A DNA stretch of 64,000 nt, from the NCBI GenBank assembly GCA_039881145.1, contig JAYKKI010000088.1:3286501-3350500 (forward strand), written 5' to 3'. Source of the DNA: Druceiella hillmani. Its lineage: Eukaryota; Arthropoda; Insecta; Lepidoptera; Hepialidae. Below, piece by piece: positions 49,807 through 60,412 of this stretch (position 1 is its first letter; each line of letters begins with the position of its first letter). The notes beneath the pieces were generated by a model. The model saw only the letters and a list, made by a program, of their open reading frames with translations, did no database searches and was not told the DNA's origin. Both the position numbers and the translations under genes were made by a program.

Positions 49807-50045
49807 ATTATTAACAAGTCTATGAAACTACGTGATGTGGTATTATTTCTACTTTATTTAAATTCTCTACTACGACCTAGGTTTCATTGTATGACAACAT
49901 CTTGGGGTGGGCTATTTGAAGAGATCTCTTCAAATTGACCACCTGAAGATGTTGTCATACAACGAAACCTAGGTCGTTGTTAAGAATTTAATTAAAGTTG
50001 AAATAATAATACTACATCACGTAATTTCATTTACTTGTTAATAAC
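49807..50045. mobile_element. Fold-back element with hammerhead-like motif, copy B (both arms)
   Basis: Two long inverted arms (about 105 bp each) meet at a perfect 22-bp palindrome (49914-49935, half-site atttgaagaga). Termini are 'ttattaacaagt'/'acttgttaataa'. Both arms contain 'tacgacctaggtttc' or its complement. The right arm carries a good ribozyme-like motif (49938-49980); in the left arm (minus strand) the CTGAAGA box is CCCAAGA and helix I is lost. It is the most complete copy of the family here and shows the head-to-head architecture. Confidence 0.85.
49938..49980 (+). ncRNA. Candidate hammerhead-like motif, copy B
   Basis: ACCAC (49938-49942), CTGAAGA (49943-49949), one extra T, helix II GTTGT-cat-ACAAC (49951-49963), GAAA (49964-49967), helix III ACC-TA-GGT, cleavage triplet GTC ending at 49975, helix I return GTTGT (49976-49980) with one C-T mismatch. 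All core residues needed by the consensus are present; the weakened helix I may reduce activity. Confidence 0.55.
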
Positions 50046-50312
50046 AACTTCACAAATATTCAATAATTTTAATTAATAATTACATTTAAAAACTGTAAAT
50101 AAAATGTCAGTTTATGGTAATTTCTTTATTTTGCATTTTTTAAATAAGTTACTTGATAATTAAGCTTACAAAAAACGAGTGAACTTTGCGTCGGAACACG
50201 CTTGAAGTAAGATTCCGTAGTGATATCTTAAATTTCTGTGATACAAATTAAGCAAAATACTAAAAGCAAAAACTCAAATCAAATGCTAGTGTCAAAATGT
50301 AGAAGAAACAAT
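50046..50312. other. No recognised feature
   Basis: AT-rich spacer between the fold-back and the Helitron. Confidence 0.5.
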
Positions 50313-50691
50313 TCATATATATTAATACGCTAAGGTTACGATGTTACTCTCCCTTTTTAGAAAAAACCTCACAACTAATCCACATAAATTATATATAATT
50401 TTATAGATAATTGCTTGCTCTACCGGCATCCACAACTAAAAAATTTATTATTGCTATTGTTTTTGAAAATTAATTAATTATTAAAATTATATACACAAAA
50501 CACCAATGCTGCCATCTAACGGCTCAACGTCAATATGATTGACGGTCGGTAAAATTTTTGTTTAATTTCAAATCCACTCACGTATAAATAAAGTGGCGCT
50601 TTAGCTCAATGCTTTTGATACTTGCGCCTCTATATGTCAATTTTAGTAAAATAGAATAAATAATGCGAAGACTTCGCACGGGTCACGCTAG
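50313..50691 (+). mobile_element. Non-autonomous Helitron, 379 bp
   Basis: Starts TCATATATATTAATACG, ends with hairpin 'tgcgaag-a-cttcgca' and 'cgggtcacgCTAG' followed by T. The 5' flanking base is T rather than the expected A, a small departure from the A/T rule that could be a later mutation. Lacks the 'ctcagatgacagatcaaac' segment present in the 44355 and 63835 copies. Confidence 0.88.
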
Positions 50692-50889
50692 TTTTGTATT
50701 ATAAGCACACCACATATATATTTCCAGGACATATGCCGTATTTTTTACATAAATCACTTTTAAAGTTTGAATTTTCGAATTCGCGCTAAAACGCAATTTC
50801 TTTAATGGCGGCTAGCATGACAGCACACGCAATGTAAACATAAACAGTTCTGCCTGCTGAAGGGCATTTTTATTTATTTTCATAATAAA

Positions 50890-51070
50890 ATGGTGTGTAA
50901 CTGGTGTGTAGTGACACAATATACAAATACATCTATAAAAAGTCCGCACAAAATGTTCGTCTCAGTGCCAACGAATTAAAAGACGAAAAAAGTGGTTGCA
51001 ATTAGCCCGAAGAGATCCAAATAGCATTATAGCTCACTCAAATGTTTTTATGTGTGAAGATCATTTCGAT
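50890..51070 (+). pseudogene. THAP-domain exon, degenerate
   Basis: THAP domains are C2CH zinc DNA-binding domains found in P-element transposases and many insect proteins. From ATG 50890 the frame reads MVCNWCVVTQYTNTSIKSPH then KMFVSVPTN and stops. After a one-base shift it continues KKWLQLARRDPNSII...FMCEDHFDV and ends exactly at a canonical splice donor (gtaagt, 51071-51076). The conserved Trp, the C-x2-H pair (CEDH) and the Pro of SVP are visible. The second zinc Cys of the C-x4-C pair appears replaced by Tyr (CVVTQY). With the frameshift and lost ligand it is probably a relic. Downstream exons were not found within 2 kb. It could be a decayed gene copy or the 5' end of a THAP-carrying transposon. 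Confidence 0.72.
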
Positions 51071-51076
51071 GTAAGT

Positions 51077-52848
51077 AATATTTGTGTTTTAAATATTATA
51101 ATCGATATCAATACTCATAAACTAAAAGAATAAGAACATTAAATTTTGGTATGAACGCATTTTACTCGTCTGTGACGTCATCTGACTTTTAACCAATAAC
51201 AGGACATTTGCGACGCTGATTGAATTTCAACAAATATTGTGATTTCTTTACGTTTTTTTTTACAAAATATAAACTTATTCTTTCAAAAATGAAAAGTAAT
51301 ACGCTTATTTACGTTATAATCTAATAGGTTGACAACGAATTGTGGTATATTTTCCATTTTGTCAAATAGCCTATTGTGAGGCGAGCGAGTACGATATAAG
51401 TGTGAATGGGATAGCAAATACTTAAGGCCAATCGGATCAACATATTAAACATCGGAATCATCCTTAAAAAACAAAATTCAATCTCGCCTTGTCACACTTG
51501 CTGACACAGTGCAAGTATAACAGAAACAACTAAATATAGCTCTCTTGCCACTGTAATCTCATTTTTACCATCTAGATAATTCGCAAGAAATTTGAAATAA
51601 ATATAAAAAAGTATTTTCATGTACTTATGCATGAAATGTTGCTACAACAATTTTTTTGATGATTGCATCTAATTAATACACTTTGTCTTAACGTGAAAAG
51701 TATTTTGCTACATATTTTCGTAAAGCAAGGCAGCGACAACAGATAGCCACACCCTTACGAGTGACAATTTTTACTAATGAAAGTTTAGCAAATTTAGGAT
51801 AGTTATCCTATTTTTGAAATATAATTTCTAGAACTCTAAAGTTTTAATACATTGAAGTGAGATATGGCATTACTCGAATGTATTATACTAACAGTTGATG
51901 ATACCTGATATTGACCGAATTCATTACAAATCATGGTTAGTTTCTAATAAAAAGCAAATAGTTTGTGATAAGTAAATTATCCGTTCTATGATTTTTTCTG
52001 TTTCCATGATTTTGTTTTCCCACAGAAAATAAACCCTCTTATTATCAAAAACAAATTTGCAGTTCCTAATCACTATGGTTCCTTTAATTCAGTCACAATT
52101 TCCCTGATCATCATTTACTTCTCGACCAATGAGTGCCTGTGAATCAGCTTTGCTGTTGCCAAAACAATATTTCATGGATTGCTTTGCTATTTTTTACGGT
52201 TCAGTTAGTGGAAGCAGAAAAATGCTTTTCTTATCCAACTTTCTTGCTTTTATTATCATTGGTTAGTGTCATTTAAACATAGCATGATCATAGCATGATA
52301 GCCATTCTGGAAGAAGAGGTGTATGTTAGTGAAATGTCATCAAAATTAGTTAAATAGCTTTAGAGATTAGCCTCTGTATATCGTGGTAAATACGTTAGAA
52401 GAAGTGAAACTTCTTTGTATTTTAATTGTAAGTAACCGAAATAGTCATGGATAGTTGTGCAATTAATTTAGAGTTCCTTAGTCAAACCCAGAACCCTTAT
52501 AACTGCGCCAAATGCATGCATATATCTGTCCATCTGTCGCGCCTTCATAATTTCTATAGTTTTAGTCATACGTGCATGAATTAGTCGTAGGTATCTGCCT
52601 CGGATAAAGATCTCAGTAGTCTTTATTAAGAATTCATTATTATGAAAATGGATGAACAATTTTTTTAACGTCATTTAGAGTGTAAGGTACCGTTGGAAAA
52701 GTCTTTGGCTCTGAAGAAAAATAAAACTCTATTTACCACTTTTCATTTTTAGCCAAGTTTATAAGTTTATTTTAAACCCAGATTTTTTAAACAAGGTTTT
52801 CTTTCATTTTTTTTTTATTTTTATTTGTAATATCTGAGTCCATGTTAC
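51077..52848. other. No recognised feature; possible intron-like DNA after the THAP exon
   Basis: 51360-51550 is richer in CpG ('gtgaggcgagcgagtacgat', 'cttgtcacacttgctgacac') and may be an unrecognised repeat. The open frame 52468-52674 (-) reads MTKTIEIMKARQMDRYMHAFG, not assigned. Confidence 0.4.
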
Positions 52849-53253
52849 ATGATGTACTTGAAAAATTTCAACAAAAGCTTGTGGTTACTCTCCATACTGT
52901 TTGTCTCTGTTTCTTCATCTTCCTCCAAGAGTTATCGTATCGACAACAAGAATTATTATACTATTGGACTATGTATAAATGTCTTATGCATTGTCTGTAT
53001 CTTGGGATACCATCAGCATAAGATGACTGATGGTATCATCAGTGTAAATATGTGCAAAAATTCAAATGTTTGTATATCAAATATACGCTCATTGGAAATT
53101 ATTTCTAAAGCAAGCGTATATTTTTCTTATCAAATTCAGATGCATATTCGTTATTTGAGTTATTCGTTTATATCAGATAAGGCACGCCAACCATTGTTGA
53201 TATTATTTATTTCTCGGAACCAGATTTATTATATCCGATGGCTATATGAATAG
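52849..53253 (+). other. 134-codon open frame, unrecognised; contains two hairpins
   Basis: The longest frame outside tandem repeats other than the Transib block. The start is MMYLKNFNKSLWLLSILFVS, hydrophobic and signal-peptide-like, followed by Ser-rich residues and a second hydrophobic stretch. No Cys spacing or domain recognised. It overlaps two perfect 11-bp hairpins at 53006-53037 (loop 10) and 53079-53123 (loop 23), which argues for a structured element rather than a coding exon. The composition is close to chance AT-rich DNA. Probably not a gene. Confidence 0.2.
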
Positions 53254-53554
53254 TATCTCTATATCAATTTAAAATTAAATAAAATAAAAAACTGGAATTA
53301 ATTAGATATTAAACAAATTTGCCTTGGTAGGAGGCAACACAACTTTAACATTAATATTTGTATTAGATCAAAATTAAATGGCCACTTTCAACACGCTAAA
53401 TTAAAACACGGAAAAGGAGGGAGAAGGGAAAATGTATTATATACTTACACTGAAAAAAGTGCCTAGTTAGCATAAAAAATGCCTACATGACGTCACTAAA
53501 AAAATCCCAGTTAGCTGGTGACACACAAACAAAGTGTAATAAACCCAATTTCGA

Positions 53555-53616
53555 AATAGCGGTTTTTCGAAACCGCCGAAGACCTTCGACTTCGGCGGTT
53601 TCGAAAAACCGCTATT
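53555..53616. repeat. Perfect 27-bp palindrome, GC-rich
   Basis: Arms 53555-53581 and 53590-53616 are exact reverse complements (from aatagcggttttt to cgccgaag) around an 8-nt loop 'accttcga'. It is markedly GC-rich within AT-rich DNA. No flanking duplication was identified. Confidence 0.98.
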
Positions 53617-53871
53617 AATTTTTGGCGCTAGTGTTACCAAAAATTATTTGGTGGTTGAATCTGTGTACCATATAACATCGCACATATCTTATATCTAAAT
53701 TGATAAAATTACGATGTGATAGAAACATCTATAGAAATACCTAAGAAGGACTTATAAGAACCTTGTCTCGACTCTATATATTTTCGAATTTCCTATATAA
53801 AGTCAAGACAATGACTGTATCTATACAGATCTGAGACTTACATGTCTATAATTTAAGAGCTAAAAGTAAAA
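53617..53871. other. No recognised feature
   Basis: AT-rich; includes 'ttttggcgctagtgttacca' just after the palindrome. Confidence 0.4.
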
Positions 53872-54041
53872 TGTAAAAGCGGCCAAGTGCGAGTCGGGCT
53901 CGCACACGAAAGGTTCCGTAGCCCCGCAAAATATTAACACCAATTCTTTGGTAAATAAGATATATGCAACACGTGAATCGTATACACACATACCTTTGTG
54001 ACAGGATATTGCTAAAATATTTTTAGTTATATGACATTGTA
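53872..54041 (-). mobile_element. Dispersed lepidopteran-type element, fragment 5 (tail end)
   Basis: 'agcggccaagtgcgagtcgg' + 'gctcgcac' is the reverse complement of the family tail (compare 60190-60215) and is followed by 'aggttccgtagc'. The element stops where the LINE-like repeat (54042-54304) begins; a further 'gtgacagacaaacagaaggacgg' block at about 54577 may be its other half, so the LINE-like piece could be nested in it. The minus frame 53860-54123 is the translated repeat. Confidence 0.65.
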
Positions 54042-54304
54042 TATCGAGTGGAAAAGTCCTGCATCTCCTGAAACCTTTTCCTTTGTGTCCTTGCCCTTTC
54101 CTGTCTTTCCCTTCCCAAATCATATCAATATTTTATTTTCTTTTTTAATTTACTTCTGTATTTTGTTTGCCTAATGTGCTATGAAGAATTTTCAATGAAA
54201 AGACTCTTACAGTCTACCAACTAAATTTCAATACAAATTGTTATGGTTGGCTGGAAGAGATTGCTCATGTAGCAATAAGTCCGCCATATGTACTATACAT
54301 AAAA
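54042..54304 (+). mobile_element. Dispersed retroelement 3'-end-like repeat, copy 2
   Basis: Second copy of 9285-9565, sharing all marker blocks including the terminal 'aataagtccgccatatgtac'. Followed by an A/T-rich 'aataataataat' run that may be its tail. Confidence 0.7.
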
Positions 54305-54576
54305 GTTAATAATAATAATAATATATTGTTATACATTTCTATAATTCTTTTTCTATAATTTATTTTCAACCCTGTGAAAAATATGGTAAGTAATATATAT
54401 CTCTGTACGAAATTAATATTTGTAAATAATTTCATTAGAAATACTATGTACCCTTAAATACTTAGAAGTGACTAAATATTATTGTTCGTGATAGAGGCAA
54501 TAGTAATATGTATTCTGTGAATACATGTGACTAAACGTTGCAAGTGCTACCTATTACGGTTTAAAATATACAGCAT

Positions 54577-54910
54577 TGTGACAGACAAACAGAAGGACGG
54601 TGGAGGTTTAGTAATAGCAAGACTACTCGCGATCTGCCTACAAAGAATACTCGCGCACTTTAACATACCTCGACGTGAAGAAGATGGCCTAAATTCCTAG
54701 AAAAACTATTGGACAAAATAGCGGAAAATAAACCAAAAGCCCGTTTTCCAGACAGATGGGCAGAGCAGGTACGACATCTATCCGGTATATTCTTCAACGA
54801 TATCATACAACATGACCAAGACCGGGACTAATAGAAAGAAATATTAAAATCCTGCGAGTCGGCAATGCCAAGTGGAAACGACCCTCACTACGACTCTTCC
54901 AGTTTTATGC
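54577..54910 (+). pseudogene. Possible LINE protein C-terminal remnant
   Basis: 54736-54860 reads KARFPDRWAEQVRHLSGIFFNDIIQHDQDRD then two stops and KEILKSCESA. This fits the 'RPPxRW.D.....G..W...AQDR..W' block at the C terminus of RTE-type LINE proteins. Only this block is convincing; upstream sequence (54577-54640) instead resembles the 'gacagacggacgg' part of the dispersed element of fragment 5. Broken and short; clade uncertain. Confidence 0.4.
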
Positions 54911-55537
54911 CAAATACCCTTATTCGGTAAGAAATGTTCACTTCAAAAAGAAACAAATATACTTTTTACACAATAGCACAAATAAATTACTAAACAATTT
55001 TTATATCTATATATAAAACGCTGAATGATTCCTAACACATCCGCAAATATCTATTGGATTTTATATAAATCTCACTAAATCAAAATAATATTTTTTTTGT
55101 GTCTAGTCCATGTTATTTTATAACCTCCCTCAAGCTGTTTCTATATTATTACCTAACCACGAGCGCAACTCCATACATTCCGCTACGATGCAACACGAGC
55201 GGTCACTTCGTGCATCTCCGCCGGCGCTCGGCCATTTTCGTTTTCCATTTTATATCAGTCTACTAAGCTGACTTGTCTATTTCGGAATATGCAGATTCAT
55301 CTCGGCTAAATCGAAATAGAGATTGATTTACACGATCCGTCAATTAAGTTTACCCACGCGGATGAATCAGCAGAATCCCATGCAGCATCCGCCGAAACGG
55401 GTTGTCGTTGTAAAAGAGTACAACTTAAAAAGTGGCACAGATTAAAGTTTATATATTTGCGGCACATAGATGTTAAAATTGTAGAAATATTACTGAATGT
55501 TGAATTATTATCAAAAATATTAACAGCATTATTTAAA
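54911..55537. other. No gene recognised; CpG-rich patch at 55180-55430
   Basis: The patch holds 'ctccgccggcgctcggccat', 'cacgcggatgaatcagcaga' and 'tccgccgaaacgggttgtcg'. 'atctatatataaaacgctga' at 55005 looks like a Helitron 5' terminus (A|TC...), but no 3' hairpin/CTAG partner was found. Confidence 0.35.
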
Positions 55538-55747
55538 ATTCACAATTAAATGAATGAAACTACGTGATGTAGTATTATTTCTACTTTCTTTAAGTTCTTT
55601 ACCATGACCTAGGTTTCGTTGTATTACAACATTTTCAGGTGGGCTATTAGCAAAGATAGTCACAACTTTGCTAATAGTCCTGAAGATGTTGTTTAAAGAA
55701 AGTAGTAATAATACTACATCACGTAGTTTCATTTAATTGTGAATAAT
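55538..55747. mobile_element. Fold-back element with decayed ribozyme motifs, copy C
   Basis: Ends 'attcacaattaaatga'/'tcatttaattgtgaat'. The left arm is complete; the right arm has lost about 30 bp (tgaagatgttg joined directly to tttaaagaaagtag), which removes the GAAAC and GTC part of its motif. The left-arm motif on the minus strand reads CTGAAAA instead of CTGAAGA (the essential G8 position) with a helix I mismatch, so neither is expected to cleave. The centre is a 12-bp hairpin 'ctattagcaaag'/'ctttgctaatag'. The right flank 'acaaaattaacgccaaatgt' is shared with copy D. The frame 55529-55732 is the translated element. Confidence 0.85.
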
Positions 55748-56934
55748 GCATTTCTACAAAATTAACGCCAAATGTATTCAATATTATTTAAAATGTTAAA
55801 AGCCTTAAAAATTGTTTTTGGAATTTTTTTCCCTTTGGCCGCTTTTTCGTTTGTATATTTTCTTAAAAGAGCGTTAAGAAATTTAAAATTTGTTTCTTTA
55901 TTTACTAACTTAAAATTAGCGAACATCAAAGCTTTCAAATACCTAACAATTATTAGAAAATTCACGTTCAACAAAATTCTGTAATCATATTAAGATATCA
56001 TTTTTGAACGGTGAACTTCCATATTCAATTTTTATAGTTTATAGTAAAATTTCTATTTTAAATAGATATTCCAAAAAAAATTATGGCACACCCATAATTT
56101 TTTTTGGAATTATATCCGCGCGTTAGAAGTTATAATTCTTTGACATAATAAAAGAATAACTTTATTTAGCACGCAAATAAATAATGTATATAAAATAATG
56201 GAAAGACTGGAGCGTGATTATACAAACGGTTGGTAAAATATAAATTCCATCAAATAATTAAATTTGAAATAATTTATAATGTAAATAAATAAAAACTGAA
56301 ACTTAGAGAAATACACATAATATATATACTAAAACGCTTATAAGCACTATTTCTGTCACAATATTTATATATAACATATCAATATTTGTTATTATATAGA
56401 CCACTATTAAATTTAAATTATTAAAAAATATTATTTAAAAGCACAAATATAACTTATATTTGTTTGAATATAAAACACGTCTTGTGTATTTACAAATACC
56501 TCAATAAATATGGTGAATATGTTATAAATCACTACGCACATTTTTAGTGAGGAACTTCATCCTGTCGATTTTTGTTGCATTGTGCGCGTGCATTGTAAAA
56601 TTTCAGTCTCATCATTTTTTCATAATGCGCCTAATGAAGTACAACTTCAAAAATGCGTCATTTATTAATAAATAAATGCAAAATTTACGTTCTCAAAATT
56701 TGCACCAAAACAGAAGATCACCTGGTGTGACGTTACACTGTTAACGTGCAAATACAATACAATTTCTAGTATTAAAGAAAAACACAATAATTGTCACTAA
56801 ATTTTTAGTTGAAGAGGTAATTTATAATAAAATCCTACGAAAGGTGTTCTTCATTCAATGCTTTAAAAAAAATTATAAATTGTTTAAAAAAAATTGATCT
56901 GAACTGATTGTTACTCACTAATTTGGATGTTACT
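55748..56934. other. No gene recognised; open on both strands at 55762-55984
   Basis: A 70-codon frame is open on each strand over the same 220 bp; neither has a recognised motif. 'ccaaaaaaaattatggcaca'/'ataattttttttggaatta' (about 56070-56113) is a short inverted repeat. Confidence 0.4.
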
Positions 56935-57200
56935 GATTGTATCTAATTTAATTTAATGTAATTTAGTTTATTTCAATTTAATATGATTTCACTTTATTAG
57001 AATTTATTTCATTTTATTTAATTACATTTCATTTATTTTGGTTTAATTTCATATAATTTACTTAACGCAACTTACATTAACTTAATTTAAATTTATTTTA
57101 GATTATTTTACAGTATCTGATTCATTATATTTCTTTAATTTAAATTTATATTTTATATTTCTTTAATTTAAATTTAATTTATATTTTATCCACGAATTAT
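56935..57200. repeat. Low-complexity (A)ATTTA-type tract
   Basis: Degenerate repeats of 'atttaatttaa', 'atttcattttat' and 'tttctttaatttaaatttat' (the last directly duplicated near 57130-57180). Confidence 0.85.
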
Positions 57201-58290
57201 TGGTTCAATCATATACAATGCCATATAATAACAGTTTCATTATATATAGATTTAATTTTAGTAATATCGTTTATTTGCCAAACATAAATAAATAAGAAAT
57301 ATAATTAAAAAAACATATTTATAATCAGTCTTGTTCGTGTCTCATATCTGTGTGCCTGTCTAATTAGATCAACATTCCTGATGAACTGTTTTTAACCGTG
57401 CTAAATGATCCAAAAATAAGGAAATGGATAGAAGCCACATGGAAGGATGCTTCGTATGCAACCTCTTTCAAACGGTATTGTCTGAAGATCATTTTGATGA
57501 ACTTTTATTCATTATAATGAAACATCACTCTTCTACTTTTATAATTTTACTATGGATATGTATAGATAGAAAATGGAATATCGATAACTATATGTAGGAT
57601 GCAAACTTTCAAGGCTGTATTCCCTCTTACTTCTTAATGTCACCAAACCATTGATCTAAATATCGATAACATACGGTCAAAGGAACAAAAACCAAATCGT
57701 AAATGACAACATTAATTCATGTGAGCCATCTATTGCAATTAAACGAAACTACTTTGTCAGTCACATATCCGACAGTGTGCAACCGTAGACGTAATGATGT
57801 CGTAGCGTTAACTGATTTTATATTATTTTTTAAATATTTAAAAAAAATTGTTTACAATTTGTACACATGTATATTGATATGACAATGCTTAAATAGCTTG
57901 GAATTTATGTAAAGTAATGAAAAGTTATTTTTGTATAACAAAAGGCAATTTATAATAGGTAGATATAATGGCACTATACTACATAGACGTGTCAGAAATA
58001 ATTTAAAATTAAGGTGGCTTAATTATCTCAACTTCATTTTGTGCCAATCAGTTTTAATTCATTCCCTGTACCGAGAGGTTGTCTACTTATAGTTGTCGGC
58101 GTTGGTAAGACGATTATGCAAGAAACGATACATACTTCATTAATAAGGAAAAGGTTAAGATTTAAAAAAATAACATTTATTTCCAAGAAATTATAATGTT
58201 ATGATACTCTCAGTCTACATACAGGTACATATCTACGGTAAATTTTCTGTAATCATTAACTCGTTATTAGTCTCATTAAATTGTAAACAA
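57201..58290. other. No recognised feature
   Basis: Unique AT-rich sequence; nothing supported. Confidence 0.5.
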
Positions 58291-58569
58291 TCTAAATATA
58301 TTATTTCTAAAAGGTTGAGCGGCTCGATCTCTTTAACTACTGCACCAAAAAAAAATTAAAAAATATCCACTTAAAGCTTATGTTTTCTACTTTGGGCGAA
58401 AAATATAAAAAAATTCGGAAAAAATCTTTTTGTTAATAAAAATATTAATTTTTATAACAATTGGCATGAGCGCCATCTGTGGGCAACACATCAAATATCT
58501 TAGCCAAATTGTATACTTGGAACACGCTAGATGGCGATATAGTGCGAAGACTTTGCACGGGTCAGCTAG
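58291..58569 (+). mobile_element. Small Helitron of a second subfamily, 279 bp
   Basis: The 3' end is 'gtgcgaagactttgcac' (stem-loop) + 'gggtcagCTAG' followed by T. The proposed 5' end is TCTAAATATATTATTTC at 58291 preceded by A. The interior has 'gagcgccatctgtgggcaac' and 'cgctagatggcgatatag', unlike the 31187 family. The 3' terminus is well supported; the 5' terminus is inferred from the A|TC rule. Confidence 0.65.
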
Positions 58570-58970
58570 TTTTATATTATTTTAGTTTAAATTATTTGTC
58601 TATTACTTTAGTGCAAAATTGGTAATGTGCAAGATATGTAGAAAGATACCAACTCATTCAGGTTCACATTTAAATTCTTACTGTCCACATAAGAAAACGC
58701 GAATTTTTTGGCAACTCTGTCACAATATAATTCAAAGGTTATACCGAATATTACGCTTTCCTGTTTTATTTATCTTTACAAAAAAAGTTTCTGTTCCAAT
58801 TACTCGTACCTGCTTTAAAAATTAATCAGATATTTAACACAATCAATTTAAATTAGTTTTAGAGAGAGTTAAAAACAAAGTCAAGTTGTTTGCAAATATT
58901 TCAAACAAGCTGTGCCTACGACTCTGTTCGCTTAAAATTCGGAATGAGAAAAATTATTACAGTTTCTCTG

Positions 58971-58980
<10 letters not shown>
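58570..58980. other. No recognised feature
   Basis: The frame 58619-58825 (+) has no recognised motif; ends in (TC)n next to a TA tract. Confidence 0.4.

Positions 58981-59030
<50 letters not shown>
58981..59030. repeat. (TA)n microsatellite
   Basis: Uninterrupted TA tract preceded by 'tctctgtctctctctc'. Confidence 0.98.
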
Positions 59031-59034
<4 letters not shown>

Positions 59035-59352
59035 TCCATCTGTCTCTCAAAGCCCTGTAACTTCGAAACAAAATAAGGTATAATGTGTAATTCCTTGGCA
59101 CAAAACTAACTTGTAGGACAATTATAACAATAATTCTAAATGTCATCGTTTTTTAAGATATTCCCGATAATGTATATATCCACCCTAATTAATCATATTA
59201 GGTTTTATTAAATATTAAAATCCCTATAATTGTTGACTTATCACTAAAGAGTCCATATTACTATTAAATTATGAAAAAATGAAGTGATTTCACTTAAAAT
59301 ATAGTACTGAACCCTCGATCTGCGAGCCAAACTCGCACTTGACCTTTTTTTT
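59031..59352 (+). mobile_element. Dispersed lepidopteran-type element, copy 6 (5'-truncated at a TA tract)
   Basis: 'gtccatctgtctctcaaagc' corresponds to the 'gtccgtctgttggtctgtca' block of copy 7, and the copy ends 'tactgaaccctcgatctgcg' + 'ccaaactcgcacttgacc' + T run. The part upstream of the 'tctgtc' block is missing and replaced by (TC)n(TA)n. Confidence 0.75.
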
Positions 59353-59632
59353 AATTTCATCCATCTTAAATATTTTTTTCTTTGCATGTGTATCAAATAA
59401 AAACTACTAAGAGGATTTTGAGTAAGTTTTGAATATAATGGAGTAAACCGAGATACATAATATATCAAGGAGAATATTGAAAACTTGAGAAACAATGTGT
59501 CATTATTTGTTTCTTGTACTTATGTCACTTAAAAAGTATTAAGAAATTTAAAATAAAATTTGAGAACCGTGTTGATAGGAAAAATTTATGGGTATATATA
59601 ATTTAATATTAGGTCAAGAAGGTGTCAGAAAA

Positions 59633-60218
59633 GTCACCCTTACGTGTTCGCCCGCGTGTCTATCCGTCACAGCCGTTTTTTAGGGTTCCGTACCTGAAAA
59701 GGAAAAAAGGAACCCTTACCGAAGGATCACTTCGTTGTCCGTCTGTTGGTCTGTCAAGACCCCTTTTCTCGAGAACGCGTGAAGGTGTCAAGTTGAAATC
59801 AATACCAAATACTTAGGTCTACGGATCCTTGGAGATGTAAAATCAAGCTTCTATATCAACGCAATCAAGAAGAACCCTAATAATATGGCCATTTATGCCG
59901 CGTATTTGACACCCGCAAATAAATCAAAACCTATAGGGTACTTTTCGTTGACCTAGAATCGTGAAATTTGGAAAGGAGCAGTGTTACAGCACAAGTAAAG
60001 AAAAAAATTATTAATTTGTAGTTATATCAAATAAAAAAAAAATCTTTTAAATATACGAATGTGAAAGATATAATAAGCAATATATTTACTTTTTAAAAAT
60101 TTAAAATTATAAAAATAGTTTAATAGGAATATTATGTACCATTAAATGTTTATAAATGCTTAAACGTGTATGGAATCCTCGATGTGCGAGTTCCACTCGC
60201 ACTTGACTGGTTTTTTAT
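59633..60218 (+). mobile_element. Dispersed lepidopteran-type element, copy 7 (most complete)
   Basis: The main copy begins 'ttttttagggttccgtacct' (59676), followed by 'ggaacccttaccgaaggatc', 'gtctgttggtctgtcaagac', 'gggtacttttcgttgaccta', 'gaatcgtgaaatttgg' and, at the end, 'tggaatcctcgatgtgcgag' + 'ttccactcgcacttgactgg' + T run. The tail contains an 8-bp stem 'gtgcgagt-tcc-actcgcac'. Directly upstream, 59633-59675 ('acccttacgtgttcgcccgc'...'gtcacagccgtttt') is a stub of another copy, so two copies are juxtaposed. The frame 59622-59816 is the translated element. No transposase or RT. Confidence 0.8.
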
Positions 60219-60316
60219 CAAAAACCGTTCAAGGTTCTACGATGACATATGCAGGAAGAATATTCACCATCAAATATTTCAATAGCTAACTCAACAATAT
60301 TTGTAATATAATGAAC

Positions 60317-60319
<3 letters not shown>

Positions 60320-60412
<93 letters not shown>
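60320..60412. repeat. (TA)n microsatellite
   Basis: TA tract with one 'ataaatat' interruption. Confidence 0.98.

Noticed and set aside
51071..52848. Downstream exons completing a THAP gene
   Set aside because: No splice acceptor followed by a recognisable coding block was found; claiming a gene model would be speculation.
53860..54123. 87-codon minus-strand protein
   Set aside because: Lies across the tail of a dispersed repeat and a LINE-like fragment; it is translated repeat sequence.
55005..55130. Fifth long Helitron starting at A|TCTATATATAAAACG
   Set aside because: No hairpin plus CTRR terminus followed by T was found downstream within a reasonable distance.
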